Shown: positions 6,155-12,550, counted from the first letter of the stretch. The stretch is 13,706 bases of DNA from Candidatus Tagabacteria bacterium CG_4_10_14_0_2_um_filter_40_13 (GCA_002792165.1 PFNV01000041.1:12346-26051); one strand, 5' to 3'. Notes: a model not told the origin generated them from the letters alone. Program-made: numbers and translations.

Positions 6155-7176
6155 TACTCGCTCCTATATATAGGAACCCGGTTCAAAAGCCATTCGATGA
6201 TTTCATCTGTTGTAAGACCGCTGTATTCGGCTTCTGATTGAAGGATTAGTCTGTGGCGCAAGATGCTTTTCGCTAAAGTTTTTACATGTTCAGGTAAAAT
6301 CATCTTATCGCCAAGAATAATATGACTGAAAACCAGAACCGCCCGCATATATGCTTTAGTTGCTCTGGGTGAAGCCAGGCTTAAGCTTACCATGCTTCTA
6401 TAATACGAAGTATCTTTCTGCGAAAGATGTAAATGCGTATGCTGAGGTCGACTGGTATCAATGATTCTTGCAATATAATCGACCATCACATGATTTTCTT
6501 CAATATATCCCGGAGTCAATACAAAATCTCTAACCGGCAAAATATCTTCTTTTCCGCAGACGGCGCGGATGTCAATTTTAGAAAGATCTTCCGTGCCGAC
6601 GGCAATCTTTTTTTCATCCGCCAAAGACGGATAGTCGATAATAGCATTGACCAAAAACCGATCCAAGATCGCTTCGGCGATGGCAAAAGTTCCGCCAGTC
6701 TCGATTGGATTTCGAGTCCCTATCAAGGTAAAAAGCTGATCAAGCGGAAGATCCTCCAAACCGATCGTTACTTTTCTTTCCTGCATCGGTTCCATAAACC
6801 CAGCTTGAGTTTTTTCCGCCGCTCTATTTATTTCGTCTGCGATACAAATGGTTGTGAAAATCGGGCCTTTCCTTGTGACCCATAATTGAGTTCCAAAAAC
6901 CGGCATTTCAAATCCTGTTATATCTTGAGGAGTCAAGTCCGGAGTCAATTGGATTCGTTTAGAATCCGTTCGCAAAACTTTACTTAAGGTTTCGGCCATT
7001 AATGTTTTGGCTAAGCCCGGAGCAGATTCAAGTAAAATATGTCCTCCCGCAAATATACACATTAAAACATGTTCAATTGTTTCCGTTTGACCGATAATTA
7101 CTTTAGACATTTCTTTTATTATCGTTTTCACCGCTTCATGAGCTTCAGAAAAAATTTTTAGCGTTTCTTTCATCAT
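6154..7176 (-). CDS. MoxR-family AAA+ ATPase
   Basis: A 340-residue cytoplasmic AAA+ ATPase. Visible motifs in order: VIIGQTETIEHVL (about 26-38), the P-loop SAPGLAKT (51-58), the MoxR block ITGFEMPVFG (86-95), Walker B IADEINRA (D114, E115), sensor 1 GTRNPIE (N156), the arginine region AILDRFLV (R173), and the C-terminal lid with LASPRATKAYMRA. MoxR proteins are thought to act as chaperones or remodelers of VWA-domain proteins, inserting metal or maturing complexes; that the downstream VWA genes are its clients follows from operon context. It is the first gene of the minus-strand block. Two adjacent ATGs (7176 and 7173) are both served by GGAG; I keep the upstream one. One oddity is Ser in place of the first Gly of the P-loop (usual GVPGLAKT). 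Confidence 0.95.
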   Translation of the reverse strand: MMKETLKIFSEAHEAVKTIIKEMSKVIIGQTETIEHVLMCIFAGGHILLESAPGLAKTLMAETLSKVLRTDSKRIQLTPDLTPQDITGFEMPVFGTQLWVTRKGPIFTTICIADEINRAAEKTQAGFMEPMQERKVTIGLEDLPLDQLFTLIGTRNPIETGGTFAIAEAILDRFLVNAIIDYPSLADEKKIAVGTEDLSKIDIRAVCGKEDILPVRDFVLTPGYIEENHVMVDYIARIIDTSRPQHTHLHLSQKDTSYYRSMVSLSLASPRATKAYMRAVLVFSHIILGDKMILPEHVKTLAKSILRHRLILQSEAEYSGLTTDEIIEWLLNRVPIYRSE

Positions 7177-7314
7177 TTAATCTCCTTTTATTCATCCTTT
7201 ATTCAGGCGCTAATATTGATTTTTCAAAGAATTGACCTATCTTCATTTACTCTTAAAACAAAGATTTGTCAATTGTCTATAAGTGTTGTGAAGGTATCGA
7301 GCCATGGCAGGGCA

Positions 7315-7343
7315 TTGACAATGTATTATAATAGCGCTAGACT
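7315..7343 (+). promoter_or_regulatory. Candidate promoter(s) for the secreted protease
   Basis: Two overlapping readings are possible. A consensus TTGACA (7315-7320) is followed after 17 nt by TAGACT (7338-7343, 4/6). Alternatively, the perfect TATAAT (7327-7332) is used with a weak -35. Starts would fall near 7350 or 7339, giving a 5' leader of about 130-140 nt that contains the hairpin at 7374-7427. Confidence 0.5.
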
Positions 7344-7363
7344 TAAACTAACAAGAAAGGAAA

Positions 7364-7427
7364 GGGCAAACCGAAAACTCGGCTGCGACTCTATCCCTAA
7401 GGGATAGTTTGCGTTGCCGAGTTTTTT
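7364..7427 (+). ncRNA. Structured 5' leader with terminator-like stem (possible attenuator)
   Basis: AAAACTCGGC (7374-7383) and GCCGAGTTTT (7416-7425) form a perfect 10-bp stem, followed by two more T (7426-7427), with an inner perfect hairpin CTATCCC/GGGATAG (7391-7397 and 7401-7407, TAA loop). Together this looks like an intrinsic terminator placed in the leader, 54 nt before the protease ATG. Upstream, GCAAAC (7366-7371) can pair with GTTTGC (7407-7412), and CCGA (7371-7374) can pair with TCGG (7379-7382). Both alternatives would break part of the terminator stem. Mutually exclusive pairing of this kind is how attenuators and riboswitches work. I cannot match it to a named riboswitch class. 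It could also simply be a terminator for an upstream transcript. Confidence 0.6.
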
Positions 7428-7480
7428 GTTGGTTCATTGAAAACAAAATAAAATTGTCGAAAAGAAGGGAGGATAAGAAA

Positions 7481-8248
7481 ATGAAGAAAATTATTGTTTT
7501 ATTGAGCGTTTTGTTCTTATTGATTTTACCGCAAAATGCGGTTTTCGGCGGCGAATCTCAATTTGATTATTCTAAATACTTGGCGCCCGAAGCATATAGG
7601 GCAATTAAGGAAAGCCAGGGAATTCTACACGTTATCGTACCGACTTTTTCCCAGCCGGAAACAACTTCTGTTCAGGCATTAGCGATTGATGTCGAGAAAA
7701 GATTGATAATCACCGTGGCTCATATGATTAGCAAATATCCCAGCGTGGCTTTTAGTGAAGAAACCGCTTATTCGTTTATTTTCCAAGGAAAGACTTTGTC
7801 GGCAAAATTGAAGCATTTGGATAAAGATGCCGATTTGGCAATCTTTGAGTTGCAAAAAGGAGAAAATTTTCCACAACTAAAAGCGGTAAAATTCAGCAAA
7901 AGCGTGGAACCTTTCGTCGAATATTACGCTTTGGATGAAGACCTCGGTTTTTACGAGGGCATCGGATTTTATGTCCAGGAAACGTATCCTTACAGGAGTT
8001 GTTTGGTAGGGAAATATAGTATCGTAAAAATGATACCTATTAATCCTTTGATAGCAGTTCCGTTAGTGTACGAATATTTAACTTTTGACAAGCCCATCAA
8101 GCGAGGTTTTTCCGGAGCCGGGCTGTTTAATAAAAAAAGCGAGGCTATCGGAATTTTCCGGGGTTTCATCGATGGCTATTCCGTGGCCATTAGCGCGGAA
8201 ACAATTTTAAGATTTTTGGAGGAATATAAAACCTCTGAAAATAAATAA
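7481..8248 (+). CDS. Secreted trypsin-like serine protease (S1/HtrA-like fold)
   Basis: A 255-residue protein with a classic signal peptide (MKK start, hydrophobic core about residues 4-16, probable cleavage after the VFGG at 21-24). The rest resembles a chymotrypsin-fold protease: catalytic His81 in LIITVAHMI, Asp118 in DKDADLAIFEL, and Ser211 in GFSGAGLF. All three are in the expected order with plausible spacing (37 and 93 residues), so activity is likely. There is no PDZ domain; the frame ends soon after the C-terminal helix (ISAETILRFLEEYK). It therefore acts outside the cytoplasm on unknown substrates. The start at 7481 is chosen over an upstream start because of GGGAGGA 7 nt before it and the signal peptide directly after. 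The gene is transcribed away from the MoxR block, is preceded by a structured leader, and ends at a strong bidirectional terminator. By-eye similarity is modest, so a structure prediction is the best test. Confidence 0.75.
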   Translation: MKKIIVLLSVLFLLILPQNAVFGGESQFDYSKYLAPEAYRAIKESQGILHVIVPTFSQPETTSVQALAIDVEKRLIITVAHMISKYPSVAFSEETAYSFIFQGKTLSAKLKHLDKDADLAIFELQKGENFPQLKAVKFSKSVEPFVEYYALDEDLGFYEGIGFYVQETYPYRSCLVGKYSIVKMIPINPLIAVPLVYEYLTFDKPIKRGFSGAGLFNKKSEAIGIFRGFIDGYSVAISAETILRFLEEYKTSENK

Positions 8249-8250
8249 TG

Positions 8251-8281
8251 AAAAAAGCCGACATCGAATGTCGGCTTTTTT
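8251..8281. terminator. Bidirectional terminator between two protease genes
   Basis: A perfect stem GCCGACAT (8257-8264) and ATGTCGGC (8268-8275) with a CGA loop is flanked by A6 on the left and T6 on the right, giving 14 continuous base pairs including the A/T tracts. It lies 2 nt after the trypsin-like gene and 6 nt from the stop of the convergent S41 protease gene, so it can stop transcription from both sides. Confidence 0.95.
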
Positions 8282-8287
8282 GTTTTT

Positions 8288-9664
8288 CTATTTATTAAGT
8301 TCTTTTATCGCTTTCAAGATTACTTCATCGTCAGGAGTATCCGGGTTATCGCTGATTTCAATATTGGGAATAACTCCCTTGTCATGAATATCTTCTCTGG
8401 AAACAGGCGAAAGATAATGGCCGATGGTCAATCTTAAACCTGAGCCATCCGGCAAAGCTTCTATAACTTGAATACTCGCCTTGCCAAAACTTTTTTTGCC
8501 GATAATCACGGCTATGCCATGCTCTTTTAAAGAACTTGCCATTAATTCCGAGGCGCTGGCAGAATTTTCATTTATCAGAACCGCGATTTTTCCGGAAAAA
8601 ACTTTAGGTATTACATTTTCCGGGAGCGACCAGTATGGTTCCAAATTGCTATCGCGGTATTTGGCGTAAATTGCAATCCGGCCGGCCGGCACTAAAACTT
8701 CAAGGATTCTGTGAGCCATATGGAGCAATCCGCCGGGATTGTCTCTTAAATCAATAATCAAACTTTTCATCCCTCGCGATTTTAAAAACGCGACATTGTT
8801 TTTAAAATCTTTATCAACCCCTTCGTAAAAATCAGTAAATCTTATATAGCCGGTTTCGCCGTTTAACATTCTGGCGCTTGAGATGATGGAGGTTTGAATC
8901 ACTCCTCTTGTTATTTCTGCTTCAATCGGCGTTCTGATTCTTTCGCTTTTTGGCGGAACCAAAGTCAATCTCACCTTTGTGCCTGACGGCCCTTTTATTA
9001 ATTTCACGGCGTCTTTCATTGCCATTCCTTCAATTTTTTTATCGTCAATTTTTATAATGAGCCACCCTTTTTTGACGCCGGATTTTTCCGCGGGTCCCTT
9101 GGCAATCACCCCATCAATTAAAAGGCCGCTTTCAGGAATAATTCCTTGAGTAATGCGGTCGTATAGTTTTTTTGCCTCGGGGTTGATTTCCGTAATCCAT
9201 TTGTAGACTGCCTTTATAAACTCGGGGTTGAGAATTTCGGAATTAAGCGACGGGATCTTTTCTCTTACAATTGCCATTAATTTTTCCTGAAGTTTTGACA
9301 AGTCCGGAATGCTTAGCCGTAATCCCACGCCCTCAAATTTACCTTCAAGGCCTTCTTTAATTTCTTCCCATTCTTCAACGCCGTGATAACGGGAATGTTT
9401 ATCTAAAACTCCGACGATTTCAGAAAGACTTTCTCCCTGAATTTTTTTAATGGCTTCAGTTTGTTCCGGAGTGAGCGGCTGGTAATAGATAGTATCCGCC
9501 AAAAATAATGTTTTGGTAAAACTCATTGCCTTCAAACCCAAAGGAGTTTTGAGCCACTCCTCGAAACTTGGGTTTCCGCTGTCTTGGTTCGCTAAAGTAA
9601 TCGGAGAACTCAATAAAAACAGCGACAGAAAAATTATCAAAATCGCCTTAAACCCTGCTTTCAT
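8288..9664 (-). CDS. Secreted carboxy-terminal processing protease (S41A, PDZ)
   Basis: A 458-residue S41-family protease with an N-terminal signal peptide or anchor (hydrophobic core about 7-25). The order is an N-terminal helical region (about 30-108), a PDZ domain (about 110-240 including an insertion), and the protease core (about 265-435). The Ser-Lys dyad is visible as S370 in SASASE and K395 in SFGKASIQ, 25 residues apart as in Prc/CtpB, with Q399 four residues further on. IDLRDNPGG (304-312) is the conserved core loop. These proteases clip or degrade extracytoplasmic proteins from their C-termini. Between FEGVG (110-114) and GPAEKSG (190-196) lie about 75 residues where the usual family has about 20, a helical insertion inside the PDZ domain. 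The ATG at 9664 has AAGGAGG upstream. The gene is convergent with the secreted trypsin-like protease. Confidence 0.93.
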   Translation of the reverse strand: MKAGFKAILIIFLSLFLLSSPITLANQDSGNPSFEEWLKTPLGLKAMSFTKTLFLADTIYYQPLTPEQTEAIKKIQGESLSEIVGVLDKHSRYHGVEEWEEIKEGLEGKFEGVGLRLSIPDLSKLQEKLMAIVREKIPSLNSEILNPEFIKAVYKWITEINPEAKKLYDRITQGIIPESGLLIDGVIAKGPAEKSGVKKGWLIIKIDDKKIEGMAMKDAVKLIKGPSGTKVRLTLVPPKSERIRTPIEAEITRGVIQTSIISSARMLNGETGYIRFTDFYEGVDKDFKNNVAFLKSRGMKSLIIDLRDNPGGLLHMAHRILEVLVPAGRIAIYAKYRDSNLEPYWSLPENVIPKVFSGKIAVLINENSASASELMASSLKEHGIAVIIGKKSFGKASIQVIEALPDGSGLRLTIGHYLSPVSREDIHDKGVIPNIEISDNPDTPDDEVILKAIKELNK

Positions 9665-9721
9665 ATCCCTTTCCTCCTTCTTGTTTTATCCCCATTTTAT
9701 TTTAAAAGAATTACTTTCTTG

Positions 9722-9749
9722 ATGGTACTCTTTTTTAGCAAAGAGTCAA
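9722..9749 (-). promoter_or_regulatory. Candidate promoter for the S41 protease
   Basis: On the minus strand TTGACT (9744-9749, 5/6) and TACCAT (9722-9727, 4/6) are separated by 16 nt. The start would be near 9715, leaving a leader of about 50 nt with a good SD. Pattern evidence only. Confidence 0.35.
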
Positions 9750-9762
9750 TATAAATTTATAG

Positions 9763-9802
9763 ACTTTACGAATTTTCAACGATCGTGTAAAATCCGTAAA
9801 GT
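9763..9802. repeat. Inverted repeat between divergent S41 protease and ftsK genes
   Basis: ACTTTACG (9763-9770) and CGTAAAGT (9795-9802) are perfect 8-bp inverted arms separated by 24 nt, with a CGATCG palindrome in the middle (9780-9785). The repeat lies between the two candidate divergent promoters and could be an operator. No regulator is encoded in the window. Confidence 0.55.
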
Positions 9803-9827
9803 TTTGACATTGCATAAGCGCGGAGTT

Positions 9828-9856
9828 TTGCAACGAAGGTAAGGATGTAATATACT
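9828..9856 (+). promoter_or_regulatory. Candidate ftsK promoter implying a leaderless mRNA
   Basis: TTGCAA (9828-9833, 4/6) and TATACT (9851-9856, 5/6) are separated by exactly 17 nt. A start 7-8 nt after the -10 box would fall on or just before the A of the ftsK ATG at 9864. That agrees with the absence of a usable Shine-Dalgarno in front of that ATG. Confidence 0.5.
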
Positions 9857-9863
9857 GAAAAGA

Positions 9864-12020
9864 ATGAGGGGCAGGAAAAACAAAAACAAGCAGGAAAAAC
9901 AAAAGTGGCATGACGGATTGAAGCCGGAAACAAAGCACTCCATTTCAGGTATTATTTTCCTGGGCTTGGCGGCGTTTTTTACATTGGCCGCTTTCGGCAA
10001 GGCGGGTATGGTCGGCAAATCGGCTTACCGCGTTTTGGAATTCACTTTCGGATCGGCGTTTTTTCTGGTGCCGGTTTTTTTCTTTTTGGGAAGCCTGATT
10101 TCTTTTCTTTCTTTGAGAGCCCGTTTTGTTTTTACGACTTTAATCGGCGGCGCGATCTTTTTGTTAAGCGCTCTCGGAATTATCGATATTATTTTTGGAG
10201 AGCATACCGCGGGCTATCTCGGTTTTCTGGTATCACTGCCCTTTTTAAAACTTTTTGATTTTTGGGCGAGCATTGTTTTGTTCGCGGCGCTTTTTATCAT
10301 CGGTTTTCTGATAATGTTCAATATTCCATTGAAGTTTAAGAGAAAACAGGATGGTGAAATTGGCAAAGAATCCTCCTTCGCTAAAGCTACGGAGGACAAG
10401 GACGTTGTTTCTTCTTTTAGGGAAATAATCGCCGATTTTAAAAATAGCATCGAGGAAAAAGAAAAAGGATTGCGCCCCGAGGGTCCGGTTGAAATAATTC
10501 AGGACAGGAAGCTTGAAGATAGGGACGAAAGGGAAGAAATTTCTTTGCGCCAATCGAAAAGAATATCTTTCAGGAATTTTCATTCTCCTCCGCTCGACCT
10601 TTTCGAAGGCGACCGCGGAAAGCCTTCAAGCGGCGATATTAAGGCTAACGCGAATATCATCAAGCGCACGCTTCAGAATTTCGGGATAAGCGTTGAAATG
10701 GGAGAAGTTACCGTTGGCCCTTCGGTAACTCAATATACTTTAAAGCCCGCCGAAGGAATAAAACTTTCGCGCATCACGGCTTTGCAAAATGACCTTTCTC
10801 TTGCTTTGGGCGGGCATCAAATTCGCATAGAGGCGCCTATTCCCGGAAAATCTTTGGTTGGCATAGAAGTTCCGAACAACGCCGCGTCCTTGGTTGGGCT
10901 TCATCATCTTTTCGCCCAAGAAGATTTTATGAAATCGGATCGGCCTCTGTTTTTGGCTTTGGGGCGTAATGTTTCCGGCCAGCCGGTTTACGCGGATCTT
11001 GCGAAAATGCCTCATCTTATGATTGCCGGTGCCACCAATTCAGGCAAGTCGGTTGCCATTCATGCAATTATTTCCAGTTTGCTTTTCCGCAACTCGCCCG
11101 AAATCATGCGTTTCGTGCTTATTGATCCGAAGCGAGTTGAGTTGAGTGTTTATAACGAATTGCCGCATTTGCTTACGCCCGTTATTACCGAACCGAAAAA
11201 AGCGCTTCCCGTATTGAAGTGGCTTACGAAAGAAATGGAAAGACGTTATGATATTCTTTTGCAGGCTAAGACTCGCGATATTACTTCGTATCATCGGATG
11301 ATTGCCGAAGCGCCGGAAGAAGAAAAACAAGAAAAAGACCCGATGCCTTACATTATTGTTATTATCGATGAGCTGGCTGATCTTATGGCGACTTATCCCA
11401 GAGAATTTGAAGCTTCGGTCATCAGGCTTGCCCAAATGTCGCGGGCAGTAGGCATTCATCTTGTTCTTTCCACCCAGCGGCCGTCGGTTGAAATATTAAC
11501 CGGCCTTCTCAAGGCAAACATTACTTCGAGAATGGCTTTTCAGGTCGCGACGCAAGTCGATTCCCGCACGATTTTGGATATGGCGGGCGCGGAAAAATTG
11601 TTGGGCAACGGCGATATGCTTTTTCTTGCCGGCGACGCCGCAAAGCCGCGCAGAGTTCAAGGCGCTTTCGTTTCCGATAAAGAAACTAAGCGTTTGGTAA
11701 ATTATTTGATTAAAGAATACGAAGATGTTGATAAAGATGAATTGGATATTATGCCGGCCGAAACCGAGAACGGTTCCATATTCGAAGACAGCGCCGATGA
11801 TGTCGATGACGAACTTTATGAAGAAGCCAGAGAGTTGATTATCCGGACCGGAAAAGCTTCTTCCTCATATCTTCAAAGACGGCTTAAAGTGGGCTATGCC
11901 AGAGCCGCGCGCCTGCTTGATATGATGGAAGAAAGAGGAGTGGTTAGCCCCGGTGACGGCGCCAAGCCGCGGGAGGTTTTTATCAAGCCGGCGTCGGAAG
12001 AAGCGGAAAAATATGAATAG
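9864..12020 (+). CDS. ftsK: FtsK/SpoIIIE DNA translocase
   Basis: A 718-residue chromosome-partitioning translocase. Residues about 27-155 hold four to five membrane segments that anchor it at the septum. A linker (about 156-260) follows, then the alpha/beta motor (about 260-600) and the C-terminal winged-helix gamma domain (about 655-710) that reads orienting sequences. Motifs seen: DIKANANIIKRTL and VTVGPSVTQYTLKPA (alpha domain), Walker A GATNSGKS (389-396), IDPKRVELSVY, Walker B IIVIIDELADL (D502, E503), STQRPSVEILTG, and YLQRRLKVGYARAARLLD (gamma). It pumps double-stranded DNA during division. The start at 9864 is the first ATG after an in-frame stop at 9840; there is no SD close to it. 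The linker contains a palindromic DNA element (10371-10396) read as SSFAKATE. The stop overlaps the next gene by 8 nt. Confidence 0.97.
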   Translation: MRGRKNKNKQEKQKWHDGLKPETKHSISGIIFLGLAAFFTLAAFGKAGMVGKSAYRVLEFTFGSAFFLVPVFFFLGSLISFLSLRARFVFTTLIGGAIFLLSALGIIDIIFGEHTAGYLGFLVSLPFLKLFDFWASIVLFAALFIIGFLIMFNIPLKFKRKQDGEIGKESSFAKATEDKDVVSSFREIIADFKNSIEEKEKGLRPEGPVEIIQDRKLEDRDEREEISLRQSKRISFRNFHSPPLDLFEGDRGKPSSGDIKANANIIKRTLQNFGISVEMGEVTVGPSVTQYTLKPAEGIKLSRITALQNDLSLALGGHQIRIEAPIPGKSLVGIEVPNNAASLVGLHHLFAQEDFMKSDRPLFLALGRNVSGQPVYADLAKMPHLMIAGATNSGKSVAIHAIISSLLFRNSPEIMRFVLIDPKRVELSVYNELPHLLTPVITEPKKALPVLKWLTKEMERRYDILLQAKTRDITSYHRMIAEAPEEEKQEKDPMPYIIVIIDELADLMATYPREFEASVIRLAQMSRAVGIHLVLSTQRPSVEILTGLLKANITSRMAFQVATQVDSRTILDMAGAEKLLGNGDMLFLAGDAAKPRRVQGAFVSDKETKRLVNYLIKEYEDVDKDELDIMPAETENGSIFEDSADDVDDELYEEARELIIRTGKASSSYLQRRLKVGYARAARLLDMMEERGVVSPGDGAKPREVFIKPASEEAEKYE
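10371..10396. repeat. Palindromic element embedded in the ftsK linker
   Basis: TCCTCCTTCGCT (10371-10382), AA, then AGCTACGGAGGA (10385-10396) form an inverted repeat with 10 of 12 pairs. It is in frame and encodes SSFAKATE, followed by DK. I recall the same palindrome between and inside genes of CPR bacteria, with recurrent protein strings close to SSFAKATEDK. It falls in the unconserved linker after the last membrane segment, where an insertion would be tolerated. Confidence 0.7.
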
Positions 12021-12351
12021 GATTAATATTAAATTGATTTTGATTATTCCGGTTGTATTGTTTTTGGGAATATATTTTTTATATCAGGTCCGATGGTATT
12101 TGCTTGGGCCGGAGATTGTTATTGACTCTCCGCGGCCGGGTGAAATTACCAATGATTCTTATTTGTCCGTAAAAGGCCGGGCTTTTAATATATCTTCTTT
12201 ATCAATGAACGGCCGCCAGATTTTTACCGACGAGCGCGGCGTTTTCAGCGAAGGGTTGCTTTTGGCGCGGGGTTATAATATTATTGAAATCACCGCGAAC
12301 GATAAATTCGGCCGCATCAGCAAAGAAAAAAGAGAAGTTATTTTGGAATAA
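12013..12351 (+). CDS. Membrane-anchored Ig-like (glucodextranase domain B-like) protein
   Basis: A 112-residue protein with one N-terminal membrane anchor (about residues 7-25) and a single beta-sandwich domain (about 33-112). The pattern PEIVIDSPRPGEITNDSYLS, then VKGRAFNISSLSMNGRQI, DERGVFSEGLLLARGYN and IIEITANDKFGR is that of short bacterial Ig-like/glucodextranase B-like domains. The domain would sit outside the membrane. No catalytic residues are evident, so a binding or structural role is more likely than an enzymatic one. Its ATG overlaps the last 8 nt of ftsK, so translation is probably coupled and the two may act at the same site. The reading frame is open upstream into ftsK, but the start at 12013 is chosen because the anchor follows it directly. 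Only a weak purine-rich stretch precedes it. Confidence 0.75.
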   Translation: MNRINIKLILIIPVVLFLGIYFLYQVRWYLLGPEIVIDSPRPGEITNDSYLSVKGRAFNISSLSMNGRQIFTDERGVFSEGLLLARGYNIIEITANDKFGRISKEKREVILE

Positions 12352-12389
12352 ATTATCTACGATAATGGTTGTTGTTGGTGAAAATTTGT

Positions 12390-12463
12390 AAATTTAAGCA
12401 TATACTTGCTCGAGCGGATATATGCTAAATTTAGCATTTACTTGCTATCGCTGGTAAATGCTA
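12390..12463. repeat. Two tandem 37-bp palindromic units upstream of recA
   Basis: Unit 1 (12390-12426) and unit 2 (12427-12463) each start with AAATTTA and continue into a palindrome. In unit 1, AGCATATA (12397-12404) pairs with TATATGCT (12419-12426). In unit 2, TAGCATTTAC (12432-12441) pairs perfectly with GTAAATGCTA (12454-12463), with a further inner GC/GC pair. The four half-sites read AGCATATACTTGCT, AGCATATATCCGCT, AGCATTTACTTGCT and AGCATTTACCAGCG, so both direct and inverted symmetry are conserved. They occupy most of the 199-nt gap before recA. They could be a pair of protein-binding operators, a repeat family, or a double hairpin ending the ftsK transcript, although no T-tract follows. 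Confidence 0.8.
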
Positions 12464-12550
12464 CTTACCGACGTGATTATCTAACGCGTTTTCTTGCAAA
12501 ATTTATCGGGTTGTAGTAGGCTTAGAATATTAAAATTTAACTTTTTTAAC

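Larger units (their letters stand above)
7177..7480. promoter_or_regulatory. Divergent intergenic region, MoxR operon / secreted protease
   Basis: This 304-nt gap separates the minus-strand MoxR block from the plus-strand protease gene. On the minus strand there is a perfect -35-like TTGACA (7267-7272) but only a poor -10 (TAAATG, 7244-7249, 17-nt spacer), so a MoxR promoter here is tentative. On the plus strand lie a consensus TATAAT (7327-7332), a TTGACA (7315-7320) and a structured leader at 7364-7427. I see no coding sequence in it; an open frame from 7409 into the protease is leader sequence. Confidence 0.6.

Noticed and set aside
6433..6885. 150-codon plus-strand open frame
   Set aside because: It is antisense to the MoxR ATPase gene, whose AAA+ motifs are unambiguous; the codon pattern is a shadow.
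7267..7272. Firm promoter call for the MoxR operon at the minus-strand TTGACA
   Set aside because: The -10 at the right spacing (TAAATG) matches only 3 of 6 positions, so it is mentioned within the intergenic entry but not called separately.
7364..7418. Resemblance of the leader to a c-di-GMP-I (GEMM-I) riboswitch (GGGCAAACC at the start, GTTGCC at the end)
   Set aside because: The span is only about 55 nt, and the conserved GACGCAAAGCC segment and tetraloop receptor are missing, so the match is superficial.
7409..7480. Upstream start for the secreted protease
   Set aside because: It would place 24 residues before a clear signal peptide and begins inside the leader hairpin; the ATG at 7481 has a strong SD.
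12390..12463. CRISPR-like array before recA
   Set aside because: There are only two units, directly abutting with no spacers, and no cas genes nearby.
12494..12550. Upstream TTG start extending RecA by 19 residues
   Set aside because: The extension has no RecA-like sequence and would translate the likely promoter region; the ATG at 12551 gives the normal family length.
12352..12550. LexA/SOS box upstream of recA
   Set aside because: No CTGT-N8-ACAG or GAAC-N4-GTTC type site is present; the palindromes found have a different sequence.
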